Positions 6,951-16,271 of a stretch of 46,758 bases of DNA are shown here, in pieces (positions within the stretch are counted from its first letter, which is position 1; every line of letters begins with the position of its first letter). The notes under the pieces were generated by a model that saw nothing but the letters and a program-made list of their open reading frames with translations, made no database searches and was not told the origin of the DNA. This DNA comes from Sporosarcina sp. (GTDB lineage: Bacteria; Bacillota; Bacilli; Bacillales_A; Planococcaceae). Location of the stretch: NCBI GenBank assembly GCA_029263895.1, contig JARIDO010000004.1, positions 1-46,758 of the forward strand. The letters run 5' to 3'. The position numbers were made by a program, and so were the translations under genes.

Positions 6951-8636
6951 ATGTCGATAGGGAAAAAGCTGTATACAGGGTTTGGTATTATCTTATTAGT
7001 AATTATAGTTTCTTCAGTTTGGAATCATAAGGAGCTTAAACAGATTGAAACTGATTATAAGGGCATGATTGAATCCCGTGTTGCGCAATCCATGCAAGGA
7101 CGAATTATCCAAACGCAAAGTTCGATGCAAGGATTGTATATTCGTTCATACTTAATATCAGCTAAAAAAGAAGATGAAAAAGCATTAAACGAACAATATG
7201 AAGCAATGCAGAATTCTTTAAGTAGCTTAAAGAAAATGGTGAAAGAACCTAAGGTTGAAGCATTTCTAGAAGAAATCACAACAAATTCTGAACAATTTAA
7301 AATTCATGCAGATGAAATCATTAAGCTAAGGGATACTGGCGACAGTCAAGCAGCAGTGGTTTTGTTAGACGAAAAGGTAGTCAAGATTAATGAGGATATT
7401 AGAAAAAGTGTAGATGAATTAATTAATTATCAGAATGAAAACTTGGAAATTTCAATGGCTGGAGCTAATAAATCGGCCGCTTCAGCTAAATTAGGACTGA
7501 TTCTAGCGAGTGCTTTGTCGTTAATTTTAGGAGCGGGTATTTCTGTATATATTACCCGTAGTATATCGGGGCCGTTACGTCGCGTAACTGATGCGTCAAA
7601 TATTATTTCTTCAGGAGATTTAACTGGTGAGGACGTTATTGTGAAGTCTAAAGATGAACTTCACCATTTAGCTGTTACATTCAATGAAATGAAACGTAAT
7701 TTACGTCAATTAATCGGTAATGTCAATGATAACTCGTTGCATCTGACAGCTTCTGCAGAGGAACTGTCGGCGAGTACAAATGAAGTAGCAGATTCTTCTG
7801 AAGTGATATCAAAAGCAATTGAAAATATCGCTATGGGTGCACAAAGTTCTGCATCGTCAGCACATGAAAGTTCTATTGCGATGGAAGAAACAGCAACAGG
7901 CGTTCAACGTATTGCTGAGTCAACGGCAACGTTGCATACAAGTGCTGAAAATACAATGCGTATTGGTAACGAAAGTGAAAAAACAATGCAAGATGCGAAA
8001 GAACAAATGGCAATTATTCATTCTTCATCGACACAGACGAATGAAATGATTAAACGTTTGAGCTTGCAATCAGCAGAAATCCAAAATATCACAAATGTAA
8101 TAACAGACATTACTGAGCAGACCAATTTACTTGCGTTAAATGCAGCAATTGAGGCAGCACGTGCAGGTGAACACGGTAAAGGTTTCGCAGTCGTTGCAGA
8201 TGAAGTACGTAAACTAGCTGAAGAATCAAAAGCATCAGCTAGCCAAATAGTCGAACTGACACTAGCAATTCAGAAAGACACTTCAGATGTAGAAGTGTCT
8301 GTACAAGAAAGTCTTGAAAATGCTGCCCACGGTGTTGAAATGATTGAAGAAGCAGGAAATTCATTCTTATCGATGGTTAATGCAGTTCAAGAGATGAGCG
8401 ACCAAATCGAGGAAATTTCAGCTGCGACTGAACAAATTTCAGCAAGTGCTGAAGAGGTTGCTGCTTCTGTAACAGACATTGCTAGTCAAGCAACGAATGC
8501 GTCTGAACAAACTGAGCAAAACTCTGCATCTATGCAAGAGCAAATGGCTACAATTGCCGAGATAAATGAAGTAGCTCGTGATCTAAGTGCAAAAGCTATC
8601 GATCTACAAGAAATCATTCAAGAATTTAGAGTCTAA
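6951..8636 (+). CDS. Methyl-accepting chemotaxis protein, four-helix-bundle sensor
   Basis: A 561-aa transmembrane chemoreceptor. Order: cytoplasmic start, TM1 (about 8-23), an extracellular helical sensor of about 150 residues (4HB_MCP-like, 30-175), TM2 (about 180-201), HAMP (about 202-254) and the long coiled-coil signalling domain. The highly conserved hairpin tip is present ([20 protein letters not shown] and following [18 protein letters not shown], about 388-426), which contacts CheA and CheW. The ligand is unknown. The ATG follows GAGGAGGAAG. Expression is probably sigma-D dependent from the promoter at 6795. It ends in IIQEFRV without a CheR-binding pentapeptide, as usual in bacilli. 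Confidence 0.93.
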   Translation: MSIGKKLYTGFGIILLVIIVSSVWNHKELKQIETDYKGMIESRVAQSMQGRIIQTQSSMQGLYIRSYLISAKKEDEKALNEQYEAMQNSLSSLKKMVKEPKVEAFLEEITTNSEQFKIHADEIIKLRDTGDSQAAVVLLDEKVVKINEDIRKSVDELINYQNENLEISMAGANKSAASAKLGLILASALSLILGAGISVYITRSISGPLRRVTDASNIISSGDLTGEDVIVKSKDELHHLAVTFNEMKRNLRQLIGNVNDNSLHLTASAEELSASTNEVADSSEVISKAIENIAMGAQSSASSAHESSIAMEETATGVQRIAESTATLHTSAENTMRIGNESEKTMQDAKEQMAIIHSSSTQTNEMIKRLSLQSAEIQNITNVITDITEQTNLLALNAAIEAARAGEHGKGFAVVADEVRKLAEESKASASQIVELTLAIQKDTSDVEVSVQESLENAAHGVEMIEEAGNSFLSMVNAVQEMSDQIEEISAATEQISASAEEVAASVTDIASQATNASEQTEQNSASMQEQMATIAEINEVARDLSAKAIDLQEIIQEFRV

Positions 8637-8651
8637 CTATTTAACATAAAT

Positions 8652-8716
8652 ACGTATGTAACTAGCTACTTTGAAGTAGAACACTTCAATAGTAGCAGTT
8701 ACATACGTGTTTTTTT
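8652..8716 (+). terminator. Intrinsic terminator after the MCP gene
   Basis: A long interrupted hairpin: outer arms ACGTATGTAACT (8652-8663) and AGTTACATACGT (8697-8708), with inner complementary segments TTGAAGT and ACTTCAA, followed by GTTTTTTTG. Confidence 0.85.
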
Positions 8717-8785
8717 GTTTGCATATAGAGATTTCGCTAGACATTGTAGAATAATAGGGAATTATAAAAGATACATGGAAATATA

Positions 8786-8814
8786 TTGATTTACGCTAAT
8801 ACTTTACCTATACT
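8786..8814 (+). promoter_or_regulatory. Probable sigma-A promoter of the DUF805 gene
   Basis: TTGATT (8786-8791), a 17-bp spacer and TATACT (8809-8814), 80 nt before the start codon. Confidence 0.6.
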
Positions 8815-8831
8815 TGGAAATAGAGAGTTTC

Positions 8832-8873
8832 CATTTTAATGGCTATGTCCAATAGCGTTCTGTCATTAAAATG
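8832..8873 (+). promoter_or_regulatory. Inverted repeat in the DUF805 leader
   Basis: A perfect 10-bp arm pair CATTTTAATG (8832-8841) and CATTAAAATG (8864-8873) enclosing a second small hairpin GCTAT/ATAGC (8842-8855). It sits between the predicted promoter and the ribosome site, so it would fold in the 5' UTR. No U-tract follows. The function is unknown. Confidence 0.45.
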
Positions 8874-8893
8874 AAGAAAGAGGGGTATTTAAA

Positions 8894-9271
8894 ATGAAGT
8901 GGTTTTTACAAGGCATGAAAAGAACATTTGAAATACGTGGTCGTAGTAGAAGAAAAGAATACTGGAGTGTTGCGCTTGTCATTCCTATAATATTTCTGAT
9001 TCTACTCCTACTTGCGGCTTTTACAGATATTCACATTAACAACTTCGTCGCAACGATATTAGTTATTCTATTTGTCATATTACTAATTTCAACGTTTACA
9101 GCACTGATTAGGCGTCTTCATGACATTGGCAAGAGTGGATGGTGGGTATTCATACGTTTAGTTCCTATAGTTGGCGACGCAGCTATCTTTATTTTCGCTG
9201 TTATTGATAGTGAACCAGGAATAAATAAATACGGCGAGAATCCAAAAATTAATAGATATGTAGCACGCTAA
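8894..9271 (+). CDS. DUF805 family membrane protein
   Basis: A 125-aa protein with the DUF805 layout: the basic motif RGRSRRKEYW (about residues 15-24), hydrophobic segments (about 24-43, 50-72 and 83-103), the family signature RRLHDIGKSGWW between them, and a C-terminal EPGINKYGENPK. The family is widespread in bacteria and of unknown function; the positive N-terminal patch suggests contact with the membrane surface. The ATG follows AAGAGGGG. It has its own promoter and a structured leader, and is convergent with yfkAB across a long perfect inverted repeat. Confidence 0.87.
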   Translation: MKWFLQGMKRTFEIRGRSRRKEYWSVALVIPIIFLILLLLAAFTDIHINNFVATILVILFVILLISTFTALIRRLHDIGKSGWWVFIRLVPIVGDAAIFIFAVIDSEPGINKYGENPKINRYVAR

Positions 9272-9277
9272 TGATGT

Positions 9278-9320
9278 AACGCATAACCCCCCAGATTTTA
9301 AATCTGGGGGGTTATGCGTT
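9278..9320. terminator. Long perfect inverted repeat between convergent genes
   Basis: Perfect 21-bp arms (9278-9298 and 9300-9320) around a single central T, with cores CCCCCC and GGGGGG. It lies exactly between the DUF805 stop and the yfkAB stop, the usual place for a bidirectional terminator. Unlike the other terminators in the window it has no flanking T-tract on either strand, so termination might be Rho-assisted or the element may have another role. Confidence 0.7.
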
Positions 9321-9332
9321 GCTAACGTTAAT

Positions 9333-10436
9333 TTAAACACTTCGTTTTGTAAAATCGATTTCAGGGTAGTAAGCATTTTTAACAAGTAAGTTTGGACCTA
9401 AACAGCGAACAGCAGGACAGTGACAGCTTACCGATTTCGCTAGGGGGTGCTGTTGCCATTTTGTATACAAATCGGTTAACTTATCAGTTTGTATATTTCC
9501 AAGTGCGGGAATATCACCGAAATCCGTAACGATTACATCCCCAGTAAATATATTGACGTTCAAGCGTGAGCGGCCATCAGGATCATTCCGTATAGAAATA
9601 TTTTCACTTGCATGAAGTAGCTTGAACAACTCTTTGTCAGCTAAGTCCGTGCTACATTCATAGAAAGGTAGCGTGCCAAAAAGCATCCAAGTAGAGTCAT
9701 CGCGAAATGCGAGAATTTCCTTAATCGCTTGACGTGTTTCGTCGAGAGAAAGCACATCCAAAGTCGAAGCGAAGTCGCTTGGATACATTGGATGAATTTC
9801 GTGACGTGCGCAATGCATCTCGTGAACGATTTGTTCGTGAATTGTTTGTAAATGAGGCAATGTACGTTGGTTCAACATCGTTTCGGCAGACACCATTACG
9901 CCAAGTTCAGCAAGTGCTTTACTATTGTCAATCATCCGTTGGAATTGTTCGCCACGACGCTCGCGTGGTGGTTTTCGTTCCATATTCGCAAATCCTCCGT
10001 CGATAAAATCATCGACTGTTCCCCAATTATGTGAAATATGTAGAACGTCTAAAAATGGGGCAATCGCTTCATATCTATCAAACGGCATTGTTAAATTTGA
10101 GTTTAGTTGCGTTTTAATGCCGCGTTCATGCGCATATTTTAGTAAAGGAAGTACATAGTTTTCTACAGACTTTTTTGAAAACATAGGTTCTCCACCCGTT
10201 AAACTAATTGTCCTAAGATGGGGGATTTCCTCTAGTCTGGATAGCAAAAGGTCGATTGGTAACGCGTTCGGATCTTTAGGTGACAACATATATCCAACAG
10301 CACAATGTTCACAACGCATATTACATAAATACGTAGTTGTAAATTCAATGCTTGAGAGAATTTGTTTACCGTGGGCATCTACATCCATGTATGCTTCCCA
10401 CGGATCGAAGGGGTGTTTGGAAGGTGTTTGAATCAT
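9333..10436 (-). CDS. yfkAB: Radical SAM protein YfkAB
   Basis: A 367-aa radical S-adenosylmethionine protein. The [4Fe-4S] cluster motif CNMRCEHC (C38, C42, C45) has the classical CxxxCxxC spacing and is followed by LTGGEPM, the SAM-binding glycine motif. The C-terminus carries CHCPAVRC (about 338-345), the CxCxxxxC motif that defines the YfkAB radical SAM family and may hold an extra cluster. The substrate is unknown. A longer reading to 10505 is possible, but the ATG at 10436 follows GGAG at good spacing and agrees with the family length (about 370). It is monocistronic. Confidence 0.9.
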   Translation of the reverse strand: MIQTPSKHPFDPWEAYMDVDAHGKQILSSIEFTTTYLCNMRCEHCAVGYMLSPKDPNALPIDLLLSRLEEIPHLRTISLTGGEPMFSKKSVENYVLPLLKYAHERGIKTQLNSNLTMPFDRYEAIAPFLDVLHISHNWGTVDDFIDGGFANMERKPPRERRGEQFQRMIDNSKALAELGVMVSAETMLNQRTLPHLQTIHEQIVHEMHCARHEIHPMYPSDFASTLDVLSLDETRQAIKEILAFRDDSTWMLFGTLPFYECSTDLADKELFKLLHASENISIRNDPDGRSRLNVNIFTGDVIVTDFGDIPALGNIQTDKLTDLYTKWQQHPLAKSVSCHCPAVRCLGPNLLVKNAYYPEIDFTKRSV

Positions 10437-10744
10437 AAGAAAAGCTCCAATCTCATTATAGTAACTCGTTAAGTATGACTTACTTTTTATGTGCTTGCAA
10501 TACATGCTCTTGTAGATATTTAGTGAAATTAAAGTAAACGATTATGTAATTTAATCTATATAGAGCATTTGTAATTTCTTCTTCTCAAAATAAATAATGC
10601 ACGAATAGCACAAAAAAGTATTAAAAGAAATAGAACTCGAAAAACTAGAAAAGTTCAGATCGAACGTTGTCGTTAAGTGATTGATAGAACTTCTACTATA
10701 ATTAATTGTTAAGATTTGCATAGTAAATATATATCATTTAATAG

Positions 10745-10771
10745 TAAACATTCTACCTTTCCAACCGAAAA
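10745..10771 (+). promoter_or_regulatory. Probable sigma-D promoter of the second MCP gene
   Basis: TAAA (10745-10748), 15 nt, then ACCGAAAA (10764-10771) against the consensus GCCGATAT. The -35 is perfect and the -10 matches 5 of 8. It lies 30 nt before the start codon. The rest of the 10437-10800 gap is AT-rich, with no gene or clear structure. Confidence 0.6.
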
Positions 10772-10800
10772 AATAAGTATATGGGGAAAGGAAGATTACT

Positions 10801-12786
10801 ATGAATTTCAAGTCAATTAGAACAAAAATTATTTTAACGGTTGTGGCATTATTTTTAATAGGTATTGGTTTAATGATCTTTATGACAAATGATAAAACAA
10901 AAAAAGAAGTTACGGTTGAAATCTATGAAAATAGTGAAAATATTATTAGAGAGGTTAGCTATTCAATTGAAAACTTCTTAGGGCAATATGGCAAAGGGGC
11001 AGAGCTTCTATCTACTGAAAAAACAATTAGTACGTTTACGGGGACTGAAGAATCTGAAGTGACGGACCAAGAAGTAATTACTGAGTTGCAAGGGTTCATT
11101 GGGATTTATGAAGATGCATCATCGGCTTATTTTGCAATGCCGTCTAAAAAGACACTAATCTATCCGGTCATTGACTTAGAAGGCTTTGATCCGACGTCTA
11201 GGTCTTGGTACGAGTTAGCAAAGAGTACACCAGACAAAGTCCAATGGTCTGAACCGTATGTAGACGAATCAACGGGAGAATTTGTTATTACAGCATCTAA
11301 AGCAGTCCAGTCCAATGGGGAATTCGTTGGTGTTGTTGGTTTAGATATTCAATTAAGTGCGTTAACAGAAAAGATTAGTGCAAGTAATATTGGTTACAAA
11401 GGTTTTCTCGTTTTATATGATCAAAAAGGAACTGCCATCTCACATCCTACAAATAGTGGGGAAAACTTGATGGACATGCCTTATGTGAAAAGTTTATATG
11501 ACAAAGAGCAAGGAACTAATCGCTTCACTGATAAAAACGGTACTACAGATGTAACTGTTTTTAAAACATTACCTGAATTCGGTTGGAAGTTAGGTGCTGT
11601 TTACCACGAAAAAGATTTGAATAAGCTCCCGCGTTTATTACGAAACTCAATGTTTGTAATCGCACTTATTGTACTAGTCATTATTTCTGCGGGTATTTAT
11701 GTAATGGTAAACCGTATGATCAAACCAATTGGTACGTTGAAAGCATTGATGGATGAAGCATCTGAAGGTGATTTAACAGTGCAATCGTCTATTAAGAGTC
11801 GTGATGAAATCGGACAACTTGGTGATAACTTCAATAAAATGATCAGCAATATGAGAAGCATCATCAATGTTGTGACCGTTTCTGCAGATAATGTGAGAAT
11901 GAGTTCTGAGAGTTTAAGCGCTGTATCAGAAGAAACGAGTGCTTCGAGCTCAGAAGTTGCGCATGCAGTTGGAGAAATAGCAGAAGGTGCATCGAAGTCT
12001 GCTGAAGATTCAGAAGTTGTCACTGAACGTACGGACGAGCTTGGTCAGCAAATCAATGGCATTAACGAAAGAGCTAGTGAAATGACTGCTATTGCTGAAA
12101 ATACAAGTGTTATGAATGCGAACGGACAAAAACAAATGGGGGAGTTAAAAGATACTTTTGTATCCTCGGGTGTTAACTTACAAACTATGAGTGAAGTCAT
12201 TTCAACGCTAGGTGAGAGAGTAAAAGCAATTGGTGGTGTCATGGAAACAATCACTGACATTTCTGCTCAGACGAATTTACTGGCGTTAAATGCGAGTATT
12301 GAAGCTGCTCGAGCTGGAGAACATGGTAAAGGTTTCGCGGTTGTTGCAGATGAGGTTCGTAAACTTGCAGAACAATCTGCGCGCGCAACAGAAGATGTAA
12401 AAGTGACAGTTCTAGAGCTGCAACAGGAATCTCATGTAGTAACCACTCAAATGGATGAAACTATTGAAACGTTCCGTAATCAGGGAATCGTAGTTGAAGA
12501 AACTGAAACGACATTCCAAAAACTATCTGAAATGATGAAGGACATGCAGAAGTCGATTGACTCGATTTCACATGAAATTAAAAACGTTTCTCAACACAAA
12601 GATGATGTCTCAATTACAATTCAAACAATGGCTGCTACATCACAAGAAACAGCAGCGGCGTGTGAAGAAGTGAGTGCTTCTACAGAAGAGCAACTTCGTG
12701 CGATACAATCTGTTACAGATGCAGCAGAAACATTAACTGAGTTAAGCGAAGAACTTACAAACGCAATTTCTCGCTTTAGAGTATAA
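10801..12786 (+). CDS. Methyl-accepting chemotaxis protein, dCache sensor (McpA/McpB/TlpA type)
   Basis: A 661-aa chemoreceptor, the same size as the B. subtilis McpA/McpB/TlpA group. Order: TM1 (about 9-28), double-Cache extracellular sensor (about 37-275; [15 protein letters not shown] and [11 protein letters not shown] are typical of the ligand-binding lobe), TM2 (281-301), HAMP (302-355) and the signalling coiled coil with conserved tip [20 protein letters not shown] (about 492-511). B. subtilis relatives sense amino acids, sugars or pH; the ligand here cannot be named. The ATG follows GGAAAGGAAG. A sigma-D-like promoter lies 30 nt upstream, matching the other chemoreceptor in the window. 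Confidence 0.93.
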   Translation: MNFKSIRTKIILTVVALFLIGIGLMIFMTNDKTKKEVTVEIYENSENIIREVSYSIENFLGQYGKGAELLSTEKTISTFTGTEESEVTDQEVITELQGFIGIYEDASSAYFAMPSKKTLIYPVIDLEGFDPTSRSWYELAKSTPDKVQWSEPYVDESTGEFVITASKAVQSNGEFVGVVGLDIQLSALTEKISASNIGYKGFLVLYDQKGTAISHPTNSGENLMDMPYVKSLYDKEQGTNRFTDKNGTTDVTVFKTLPEFGWKLGAVYHEKDLNKLPRLLRNSMFVIALIVLVIISAGIYVMVNRMIKPIGTLKALMDEASEGDLTVQSSIKSRDEIGQLGDNFNKMISNMRSIINVVTVSADNVRMSSESLSAVSEETSASSSEVAHAVGEIAEGASKSAEDSEVVTERTDELGQQINGINERASEMTAIAENTSVMNANGQKQMGELKDTFVSSGVNLQTMSEVISTLGERVKAIGGVMETITDISAQTNLLALNASIEAARAGEHGKGFAVVADEVRKLAEQSARATEDVKVTVLELQQESHVVTTQMDETIETFRNQGIVVEETETTFQKLSEMMKDMQKSIDSISHEIKNVSQHKDDVSITIQTMAATSQETAAACEEVSASTEEQLRAIQSVTDAAETLTELSEELTNAISRFRV

Positions 12787-12798
12787 ACGACACATAGA

Positions 12799-12836
12799 AA
12801 TACCCACTCCAGTAACACATTGGAGTGGGTATTTTT
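12799..12836 (+). terminator. Intrinsic terminator after the dCache MCP gene
   Basis: 13-bp perfect arms (12799-12811 and 12821-12833, core ACCCACTCCA/TGGAGTGGGT), a 9-nt loop and a T5 tract. Confidence 0.92.
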
Positions 12837-12969
12837 GAATACAATATAGTTATCATTAAAGGTTTTATAATATTTGTTGGGGAATGTAAACAATTCACAA
12901 AAAAATGTACGGAATCACCGATTTTTTTATACTTGAATTATCGAGAAACAAGTAAAGGAAAGGTGACCC

Positions 12970-13802
12970 GTGCATATGAATAATAACATGAACATTCCTG
13001 CATTAAAAGATGTAATCATCGAAAAGATTGAGAAAGTTGGAGAACGAACTGGGATTTATGTAACAGTCCCAAGAAAACCTCATCCCTGTCCCACCTGCGG
13101 TATGACAACAGAAAAGATTCATGATTATCGGATGCAAAAAGTGAAACATTTAAAATGGTTTGAACAGTTAACTGTATTGTTCTATAAACACTGTCGCTAT
13201 GCGTGTGATTGTGGAAAGCGCTTTTCTGAATCCACTCCTTTCGTGGATATGTATCAACGCTTTATGAAAGAGTGAAACCAAGTGGTACGGATTCGTTCAA
13301 TTAAAGCCAAAACCTTTAAAGAAGCTGGAGAAGTATTGGGAAGCTCTAGTTCGACAGTCATTCGGTGGTTTAAAGAAGTAATGTTAGCTGAAAAATTCAG
13401 TGGGATGCGATTACCTGAAGTGATTGTGATTGATGAATATAAAGGCGACACAGATGCAGGAACCTATTGACATCTTACTGAATTGTCGAAAAGAAAGCAC
13501 ATGAACTGAAAGAGGCCTATTGTGAGTGGTTTGATTGAGCTAAAAGAAGGGATGATGTAGTTGAAGTGAAAAAACGTTTAGAAGGATTTTACCGTAAGGT
13601 AGAAGAAGCCCGAATCTCAGCGTTTCTGAAAGCAATCAGTACATTTAAAAATTGGCAAGTAGAAATTTTGAATAGTATTATTTTTCCTTATTCAAATGGT
13701 TTCTTAGAAGGAATCAACAACAAAAGCAAGGTGATGAAGCGTAATGCTTATGGTTTCAGACGTTTTGACCACTTTAAAGCCAAGGTTTTATTGAATATGT
13801 AG
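12970..13802 (+). pseudogene. Decayed ISL3-family transposase
   Basis: Remnants of an ISL3-type transposase. Segment 1 (12970-13275) encodes the N-terminal zinc-binding domain (CPTCG then CDCGKRFSE) and ends at an in-frame TGA. Segment 2 (13282-13470, same frame) encodes the HTH region (AGEVLGSSSSTVIRWF) and the start of the catalytic core (EVIVIDEYKGD), then stops. Segment 3 (13566-13802, another frame) is the conserved C-terminus (PYSNGFLEGINNKSKVMKRNAYG, quoted in part: NKSKVMKRNAYG). Only about 280 codons remain of about 400, so most of the DDE core between segments 2 and 3 is deleted, along with at least one frameshift. No terminal inverted repeats could be recognised. It cannot be active. 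Confidence 0.9.
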
Positions 13803-13872
13803 TATAAAAATTTAGGTATTCACTTAGGATAAGTGTTTTTTAAATGTCTACGGACCAATTTAGAAGGCGTTC

Positions 13873-13999
13873 GTTGATTGGAGTGGAAGTCGACGACTCC
13901 TGCGGGAACAGCGCGAGCTGAAGACCCTGGACTGAGCAAAGCGAGGGAAGCGGCTGAGGCCGTGCCCGCGGAAAGCGTTCGACTGAAACGTAAATCAAC
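13873..13999. repeat. GC-rich intergenic repeat with terminal inverted repeats
   Basis: About 127 bp, much richer in G and C than the flanks, bounded by GTTGATT (13873-13879) and AATCAAC (13993-13999). It contains GACTCCTGCGGGA and CCCGCGGAAAGCG, which I recognise as parts of a repeat found in many copies in Bacillaceae and Planococcaceae chromosomes. It has no coding potential. The rest of the 13803-14085 gap (283 bp) shows no gene. The terminal dyad suggests a small non-autonomous mobile element or a REP-like structure. Confidence 0.7.
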
Positions 14000-14085
14000 A
14001 TTACTTTTAAGGTTGTATATAAAGAAGGGGGACGTGTAAATCACATCAGCCCAACATTTGACTTAGAACCGCTTTAAAATTCATC

Positions 14086-16101
14086 TCATTGAAGGTTTTT
14101 AAAAACTTCGGAAGCGAGTTCGGCAACGTAGCCACTGCCATTATTATCTTCAACACTTTCAATCATCATTGCGAGTATGAATGTAGGTGCTTCGGAGTTG
14201 TAAGCGATGAAAAACCCGTTTTCTTGGCCTCGATCTCCTGTTGTAGCTTTTAGTTCAGCAGTACCAGTCTTACCTGCAAGTGGGATGTTTGGTAAGTTAG
14301 CAGCTTGAGCATAGCCGTTAGTAATAACATTGCGCAAATTCGTTCGCAATAAACGAGCATTTTCTGAGCTTAGTAAGCCCTCTTTCCATACTTGCTTCTT
14401 CTCTTCTTCTGCCAATAGTGTTGGTTTGTACATCACGCCATCTGTTAGTAATGGTTCATACATGGTTGCAAGATGGAGGATATTCGTCAACATTTGTCCT
14501 TGACCGAATGAAGTATCTGCAAGTTGACCTTCTGAGCTTATTTTTCCGTCATTGGATAGTTGAGAAGGCGCTAGGTTAAGGTAGAAGGGGATGTCTTCTC
14601 CGAATCCATACTTCGTTAGGCCATCCGTAAATGTTTTGCGTCCCATTTTTAAAGCTTGTTGTGCAAAATAGATATTATCGGAATAGATAAGTGCGTTGTT
14701 CAAATTAATTGGATTAGGTGCTTCAGGATGCAATCGCGAAACAGCGTAATTTCCCCATGATGAATCTTTTTGCCAACTACTTCCGCTAATCGCAAGCCCT
14801 TCTGCTGGATCCAGTGTTCCAGCTTCAAGCCCAATTGCGGCTGTTATTGGTTTCAGTGTTGAACCTGGAGCGTATGCAGCTGCAAAACGATTGAACAATG
14901 GTTGAAGTGGATCCTCAGATAACGCCTTATAACGATCTCCGCTAATACCGAGCATGAATTCTGTAGGGCTGAAACTAGGGGAACTCAACAAAACGAGTGT
15001 CTCACCGTTATTTGGGTCAACGGCAACACTTGCACCCGGTTCACCTTTCATTGCTGTGTACGCCAACTTCTGAAGTTCTGCATCAATCGTTACGGAAATC
15101 GTTTCGCCATCTACAGCAGGTGTTTCAACAATCGGTAGCAACTCTGCGCCGGCGTCAGGTTTTTGAATATAGATGCCTACTCCGTTTTGTCCGCGAAGTC
15201 TAGATTCTAAGGATTTCTCTAACCCTTGCCGTCCAATCAAATCCGTTTCTGTATAACCGTCTTTCTTATGCTTTTCTAGTAATTCAGCGGTCATCTTTCC
15301 AATATAGCCAGTCAGATGTGCCATCGACTCGCCGTATGGATATTCACGCATAGCTGTCTCTTTATAGGTCACACCGGGTATTGAAATTAGTTTTTCTAAC
15401 CGTTCGTCATCATTCTTAGCGACACGACTGATCGGTACAAAATGTTCGGGTTGTACCCAACTTTGTGATAACTGCTTTGTAATATAGTCTTCGGTAACAG
15501 TAAGTAGTTCAGCTAGTTCAACCTTTTTAGACTCGTCAGTAAACTTACCGGAGACAATTCCTATTTCGTATCCAATACCATTACTGGCAATCGGTTTGCC
15601 GTTCCGGTCAAGGATTTCGCCTCTTGCGGATTTTGATGTAGAAATTCGGATAGTATCTTTTTCTTCGAGTTCGGGAAAAATGAATGAAGGATTCCATTCG
15701 ATGAACCAATTTTCTGCCTTATCTTTCTTTTCATAGTGTAAAGTTACTTCTTTATCAAATTGGACCTTGCCAGCTAGTGTATCCATTTGTATATGAACCT
15801 TGAATTTTGCAGGTTTTTTGTGGTCCCAGTCAGTGTCTTTTTTAGTTGTTGTATAAGTGACTTTTCTATTTTTAATGGCTAAATCCTTAGAAAGCTTCTT
15901 TTGACGATCTACAAATTTAGCCGTATCAAACGTTTCTTTTGTTTTTATCGTCAAGTATCCGTCGTACATATCTGTGAATTGGGCTTTATTCCAATGACCG
16001 ATATATTCTTTTAACCGTTGTTCTGGAGTATCTTCCTTAGTACAGCTAGCGAGCAGTAACACTATAAATATAAGAATGGGTACAATCAGTCGTTTTTTCA
16101 T
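14086..16101 (-). CDS. pbpC: Class B penicillin-binding protein, PBP3/MecA-like lipoprotein
   Basis: A 671-aa transpeptidase that crosslinks peptidoglycan outside the membrane. The N-terminus is a lipoprotein signal with lipobox LASC (Cys20) rather than a transmembrane anchor. Order: NTF2-like MecA_N domain (about 25-150), PBP dimerisation domain (about 155-325), transpeptidase domain (about 350-667). The active-site motifs are intact: STLK (Ser414), SDN (474-476) and KTG (611-613). The length and lipoprotein anchor match B. subtilis PBP3 (PbpC, 668 aa). The ATG follows AAAGGAG. MecA-like architecture is normal in bacilli and does not by itself imply beta-lactam resistance. It is monocistronic on the minus strand. 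Confidence 0.9.
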   Translation of the reverse strand: MKKRLIVPILIFIVLLLASCTKEDTPEQRLKEYIGHWNKAQFTDMYDGYLTIKTKETFDTAKFVDRQKKLSKDLAIKNRKVTYTTTKKDTDWDHKKPAKFKVHIQMDTLAGKVQFDKEVTLHYEKKDKAENWFIEWNPSFIFPELEEKDTIRISTSKSARGEILDRNGKPIASNGIGYEIGIVSGKFTDESKKVELAELLTVTEDYITKQLSQSWVQPEHFVPISRVAKNDDERLEKLISIPGVTYKETAMREYPYGESMAHLTGYIGKMTAELLEKHKKDGYTETDLIGRQGLEKSLESRLRGQNGVGIYIQKPDAGAELLPIVETPAVDGETISVTIDAELQKLAYTAMKGEPGASVAVDPNNGETLVLLSSPSFSPTEFMLGISGDRYKALSEDPLQPLFNRFAAAYAPGSTLKPITAAIGLEAGTLDPAEGLAISGSSWQKDSSWGNYAVSRLHPEAPNPINLNNALIYSDNIYFAQQALKMGRKTFTDGLTKYGFGEDIPFYLNLAPSQLSNDGKISSEGQLADTSFGQGQMLTNILHLATMYEPLLTDGVMYKPTLLAEEEKKQVWKEGLLSSENARLLRTNLRNVITNGYAQAANLPNIPLAGKTGTAELKATTGDRGQENGFFIAYNSEAPTFILAMMIESVEDNNGSGYVAELASEVFKNLQ

Positions 16102-16271
16102 CTGAAAATCTCCTTTATTATAAAATGTCTACTCTAATCATCTCACAAGTCTAACCATTTATACTAGTGTGTAAAAATGCTATACGCTATACTAGAATCT
16201 CTATATACTAAGGAAGGTTCCTTTTATGGGAAATACGTGTGATTCTAATTGAAAGTAAAGGTGTTAACGAT

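Noticed and set aside
12841..13860. Terminal inverted repeats of the ISL3 element
   Set aside because: Similar A/T-rich words (AAAAAATGT-ACGGA and TTTTTTAAATGTCTACGGA) flank the relic, but they are in direct, imperfect orientation, not inverted.
14086..16101. Acquired mecA-type methicillin resistance gene
   Set aside because: The MecA_N domain is a normal part of chromosomal PBP3 of bacilli; there is no mecR/mecI, no recombinase and no compositional break.
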